A DNA stretch of 17,199 nt, from assembly GCA_022701925.1 (NCBI GenBank), contig JAKONM010000059.1, positions 1-17,199 on the forward strand, given 5' to 3'. The notes beneath the pieces are model-generated. The model saw only the letters and a program-made list of their open reading frames with translations, searched no databases and was not told where the DNA came from. Made by a program: the position numbers and the translations under genes. The DNA is from Microbacteriaceae bacterium (lineage in GTDB: Bacteria; Actinomycetota; Actinomycetes; Actinomycetales; Microbacteriaceae). Below are positions 14,364 to 17,199 of the stretch, in pieces (within the stretch, counting starts at the first letter, position 1; each line of letters starts with the position of its first letter).

Positions 14364-15845
14364 GTGCACTTCTCGCGATGGACGCTGCGCAGCCGGCTGA
14401 TCGGCCTGACGGTCGTGCTGGTGGCAGCGACAGCCCTCGTCATGGGAGCCGTGCTGTCGGTGGTGGTGCGATCGACGCTGAGCGACCAGTTCAACCAGGA
14501 CATCAGGAGTTCGGTCCGAGGCGTCGACGAGCTGGTCGACGCCGCGCAGGGCGAGGGCCGCTTCCTCGACCGGTCGGACACGATCATCGCCCTCTCGGAG
14601 CCCTCCGCGAACTTCCAGCAGGGGTACCACTACTCGGGCTCCGGGACAGGAACGGCGGCGGCGCCCCTCAGCTCGGCGGCGTTCGCGGCGCTGCAGAACG
14701 GCGTCGGGCCTCAGACTGGTGGCTCCTCGGCGCCGGGCCCGCAGGACGTGACCATCCCAGGGCTGGGGCAGTACCGCTTCACCGTCCTGTTCGATCCGTC
14801 CTCGGGCACCGTCGCCTACATCGGGAAGCCCCTGTCCATCCTCAACGCGCGCGTCGCGGCGTTCCTGGCGCCCATCGCGGTCGTGGTGCTCCTCGCGATC
14901 GTGCTCGCAGGCCTCCTCGGTGCCCTGATCATCGGCCGGGCGCTCCGACCGCTTCGTCGGGTTGCGGGAGTGGCCACGAACGTCGCCTCGCTGCCGCTCG
15001 AACGCGGGGACGTCGAGCTGCCACAGCGTGTGCCGGAGCAGGACACCAACCCGAACACCGAGGTGGGGCAGGTCGGGTCGGCCCTGAACAACCTGCTCGA
15101 CACCGTGTCGAACGCGCTGGGGGCTCGGCAGGCGAGCGAGGACAAGCTGCGCAACTTCGTCGCCGACGCCAGCCACGAGCTGCGCACGCCGCTCGCCTCC
15201 ATCCGCGGGTACGCCGAGCTGACCCGGCGGTTCGGCGGCGACCTGACCCAGGACGTGCAGCACAACATCGGGCGCATCGAGAGCGAGGCGATGCGCATGA
15301 CCAGCCTGGTCGAGGACCTGCTGCTCCTGGCCCGACTGGATGCGGAACGCGAGCTCGAGACGCACGAGGTGGACCTCTCGCGGCTGCTCGTCGACGTGCT
15401 GAGCGACGCCAACGCGGCCGGCCCCGACCACGAGTGGTCGCTGGACCTGCCGGAGGAGCCCGTGATCGTGCGGGGCGACGAGGCGAAGCTGCAGCAGGTC
15501 TTCACCAACCTGCTGGCCAACGCTCGCGTGCACACGCCCGCGGGGACCACGGTGACGCTGCAGCTGTCCGAGCCGAAGGACGGCCACGTGCTGGCGCAGG
15601 TGCGGGACGACGGACCCGGCATCCCGGAGCAGCTGCGCCCCCAGCTGTTCGGCCGGTTCGTGCGCGGCGACGCCTCCCGCAACCGCGCGACCGGCAGCAC
15701 GGGGCTCGGCCTGTCGATCGTGAACGCGGTGGTGCAGGCGCATCACGGCACGGTGTCCGTGGCGTCGGAGCCCGGGCTCACCGTCTTCACCGTGCAGCTG
15801 CCCGTGGAGCAGCCCGCCGACCTGAAGCACCCGCAGCCCGCCTGA
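14364..15845 (+). CDS. Two-component sensor histidine kinase, HAMP-HisKA-HATPase
   Basis: This 493-residue membrane kinase is partner to the upstream OmpR-type regulator. Helix one is at about 12-35, and an external sensor of about 125 residues follows, rich in Gly, Ser and Ala with no domain I recognise. Helix two is at about 165-190, then a HAMP linker (about 190-245). The dimerisation domain contains FVADASHELRTPLASIRGYAEL with phospho-acceptor His271. The ATPase domain has FTNLLANARVHTP (N-box), DDGPGIP, FGRFVRGD and GSTGLGLSIV. The GTG at 14364 is chosen because it precedes the first helix and GAGG lies 8 bases upstream. A longer open frame upstream overlaps the regulator in another frame and is not coding. 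The signal is unknown. Confidence 0.93.
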   Translation: MHFSRWTLRSRLIGLTVVLVAATALVMGAVLSVVVRSTLSDQFNQDIRSSVRGVDELVDAAQGEGRFLDRSDTIIALSEPSANFQQGYHYSGSGTGTAAAPLSSAAFAALQNGVGPQTGGSSAPGPQDVTIPGLGQYRFTVLFDPSSGTVAYIGKPLSILNARVAAFLAPIAVVVLLAIVLAGLLGALIIGRALRPLRRVAGVATNVASLPLERGDVELPQRVPEQDTNPNTEVGQVGSALNNLLDTVSNALGARQASEDKLRNFVADASHELRTPLASIRGYAELTRRFGGDLTQDVQHNIGRIESEAMRMTSLVEDLLLLARLDAERELETHEVDLSRLLVDVLSDANAAGPDHEWSLDLPEEPVIVRGDEAKLQQVFTNLLANARVHTPAGTTVTLQLSEPKDGHVLAQVRDDGPGIPEQLRPQLFGRFVRGDASRNRATGSTGLGLSIVNAVVQAHHGTVSVASEPGLTVFTVQLPVEQPADLKHPQPA

Positions 15846-15871
15846 CCGCCGCCCGAACGACGGGGTCGGTG

Positions 15872-15942
15872 CGGACTCCGGCGCCCAGGGTCCGCTCTGC
15901 TCCGTCGATCGGCAGGGAGTCCGTCGTTCGGCAGGGAGTCCG
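15872..15942. terminator. Possible terminator with two alternative hairpin partners
   Basis: CGGACTCC at 15872-15879 is complementary to GGAGTCCG in both tandem copies (15916-15923 and 15935-15942). Either 8-bp stem can form, but not both. The site lies between the kinase and sugar kinase stops, where a shared terminator is expected. The loops are long (36 or 55 bases), so confidence is modest. Confidence 0.4.
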
Positions 15943-15946
15943 TCGT
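15901..15946. repeat. 19-bp tandem repeat, two perfect copies plus a partial one
   Basis: TCGGCAGGGAGTCCGTCGT occurs at 15909-15927 and again at 15928-15946 without change. The preceding TCCGTCGA (15901-15908) matches the last 8 bases of the unit except the final base. It lies in the 130-base gap between converging genes. Confidence 0.9.
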
Positions 15947-15975
15947 CCGGCCGGGGCGGTGCCGAGGCGGGCGGG

Positions 15976-16977
15976 TCAGACCAGGTGGGTCGCCTCCAGC
16001 AGGGGGCGCTGCGGGTCGGGGGCGCCGACGACCGGCACGGGGGCGTCCTCGATGCCCGAGATCAGCGTCGTCGGCAGCGAGACGGCCAGCGCCCCCCAGG
16101 AGACGGCGGTGGTCAGCGCCCGCTGCAGGTTCAGCGCGGGCACGCCCTCCACGGCGCGCGCCTCGTCGTCGATCGAGTTGCCGAGGAAGCCGGCCAGGGT
16201 CGCGTCACCCGCGCCCGTGGTGTTGACCAGGCGGGGGGCGACCGCGGCCCCGTGCACGGCGTCGGTCCCGGTGATCGCCAGCGCGCCGTCGGCGCCGAGC
16301 GACACGAGCGCCACCTCCACCCCCTGCGCGTTCAGCTCGCGGCCGGCGTCGAGCGCCTCGCCGACGGTGTGCAGGTTGCGGCCCACCAGGTTCGCCAGCT
16401 CGTCCGCGTTCGGCTTGATCAGGTTGACCAGCCCGCTCTTCGTCAGCCGCTCCAACGGCACGCCGCTGGTGTCCAGGGCCACGCGGGCCCCCTCCGCACG
16501 AGTGCGCTCGAACAGCTCCGTCATGTCGACGAAGTCGCCGGTGTCGCTGTTGAAGGGGTGCACGCCGCTGACGCACATCCAGTCGGCGTCCATGTCCTGC
16601 AGCTGCTCGATCGCCAGGTCGACCACCCGCTGCCAGTCGGTGCTGGACATTGGGATGGCGGACTGGTTGACGTTCGTCGTGCGCCCGCCGTCCTCCACCA
16701 CCGCGGTGTTCACGCGGATGCGGCCCTGGATGGGCATGATCCGCAGGATGTGCGGGTAGGGCGTGCGGAAGAGCAGGTGCTCGTCGTCGCGGCCGATCGG
16801 CATCACCGCGGCGACCGGGGTGCGCGCCAGGTGCAGGGTGCGGGCGACGTTCAGTCCCTTGCCGCTCATGTACTCGTGCACCTCGACGGCGCGGTTCACC
16901 TTGCCGGGCGCCATCGAGGCGACCAGGTAGGTGCGGTCCAGCACGGGGGCCGGGGTCAGGGTGACGACGCCGCTCAC
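15976..16977 (-). CDS. PfkB-family carbohydrate kinase (1-phosphofructokinase-like)
   Basis: This 333-residue ribokinase-fold sugar kinase would phosphorylate a sugar or sugar phosphate with ATP in the cytoplasm. Asp14 in TPAPVLDRTY contacts the substrate, SGKGLNVAR (38-46) is the first family signature, KPN is at 188-190, and NTTGAGDATLAGFL carries the anion hole and catalytic base Asp258. The N-terminal LTPAPxLD and GKGxNVAR style is that of 1-phosphofructokinase/tagatose-6-phosphate kinases rather than ribokinases. However, no fructose PTS or FruR gene is visible nearby, so the substrate is left open. The GTG start follows GGAAGGA 8 bases upstream. A membrane-protein gene ends 63 bases upstream on the same strand. 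Confidence 0.9.
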   Translation of the reverse strand: MSGVVTLTPAPVLDRTYLVASMAPGKVNRAVEVHEYMSGKGLNVARTLHLARTPVAAVMPIGRDDEHLLFRTPYPHILRIMPIQGRIRVNTAVVEDGGRTTNVNQSAIPMSSTDWQRVVDLAIEQLQDMDADWMCVSGVHPFNSDTGDFVDMTELFERTRAEGARVALDTSGVPLERLTKSGLVNLIKPNADELANLVGRNLHTVGEALDAGRELNAQGVEVALVSLGADGALAITGTDAVHGAAVAPRLVNTTGAGDATLAGFLGNSIDDEARAVEGVPALNLQRALTTAVSWGALAVSLPTTLISGIEDAPVPVVGAPDPQRPLLEATHLV

Positions 16978-17040
16978 GAGGGGTCCTTCCGGATCGCGGT
17001 TCGCGCAGGCCTCGACCGCTCCGGCGCGCTGATCTGCACT

Positions 17041-17199
17041 CTATCCAGCAGCGGTCGCGGCCTCCCTGGCCACCGCTCGGGTGTGCGCACGGCTGCCGAG
17101 GGCGCCCAGCAGGGCCACCGCGACGAGGATCGCAGCGGCCAGCGCCAGCCCCAGCCAGAAGGCGACGGTGAGCAGCAAGGCACCGGCGAGGGCGCCGAT
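17041..17199 (-). CDS. C-terminal end of a membrane protein, start beyond the window
   Basis: The minus strand is open from the right edge to TAG at 17041-17043, 52 codons. The visible part begins with about 35 hydrophobic residues (Ala/Leu/Val-rich with a WLG turn), probably two closely spaced membrane helices. It ends in a hydrophilic tail SRAHTRAVAREAATAAG. That is what the end of a multi-pass transporter such as an MFS permease looks like, but too little is present to name a family. It lies upstream of the sugar kinase in the same direction and could share a transcript with it. Confidence 0.65.
   Translation of the reverse strand: MGALAGALLLTVAFWLGLALAAAILVAVALLGALGSRAHTRAVAREAATAAG

Noticed and set aside
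14378..16759. A 793-codon open frame on the plus strand
   Set aside because: It overlaps the kinase in another frame and then runs antisense to the PfkB kinase. Both of those show intact catalytic motifs; this frame shows none.
16974..17183. A 69-codon minus-strand frame upstream of the sugar kinase
   Set aside because: It is Trp/Arg/Pro/Ser-rich and overlaps the hydrophobic C-terminal membrane frame, which is far more protein-like and ends at 17041.

Overview
The window is high-G+C DNA from a free-living actinobacterium. GTG starts are frequent, genes overlap tightly, NusG carries a long acidic N-terminal arm, and the order tRNA-Trp, secE, nusG, then rplK, rplA is actinobacterial. The protein style suggests Microbacteriaceae. 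That family call is an inference from memory, not from a search. No transposase, CRISPR array, rRNA or phage gene was seen.

Layout. Positions 1-2786 (minus) hold a translationally coupled ABC exporter (ATPase, permease) and a NarL-type sensor kinase that runs off the left edge. Positions 2872-4702 (minus) hold a small FAR-17a/AIG1-like membrane protein behind a class I aminotransferase. A divergent SDR oxidoreductase follows at 4823-5590. The translation/transcription block starts at tRNA-Trp(CCA) (5684-5756), then secE and nusG. It is interrupted by a divergent SDR/XRE-MmyB regulator pair (7256-9180) and resumes with rplK-rplA behind a leader with three hairpins. A strong hairpin closes rplA.

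Positions 10761-13494 are a compact surface-protein module. It has a TasA/CalY-like secreted protein, an ER-type (Ser/His) signal peptidase of the SipW kind with an extra C-terminal half, and a LamG-domain protein with a Pro/Thr-rich tail. Both secreted proteins have similar SipW-type N-termini, so the peptidase probably matures its two neighbours. An OmpR-type two-component system follows (13570-15845) with its own -10-like element. It meets a convergent PfkB-family sugar kinase (15976-16977) across a gap containing a 19-bp tandem repeat. The right edge has the C-terminus of a membrane protein.

The most interesting parts are the SipW-type module with its enlarged peptidase, the regulator/SDR island splitting nusG from rplK, and the structured rplK leader. 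All start sites, membrane segments and hairpins were read by eye; no searches were run.
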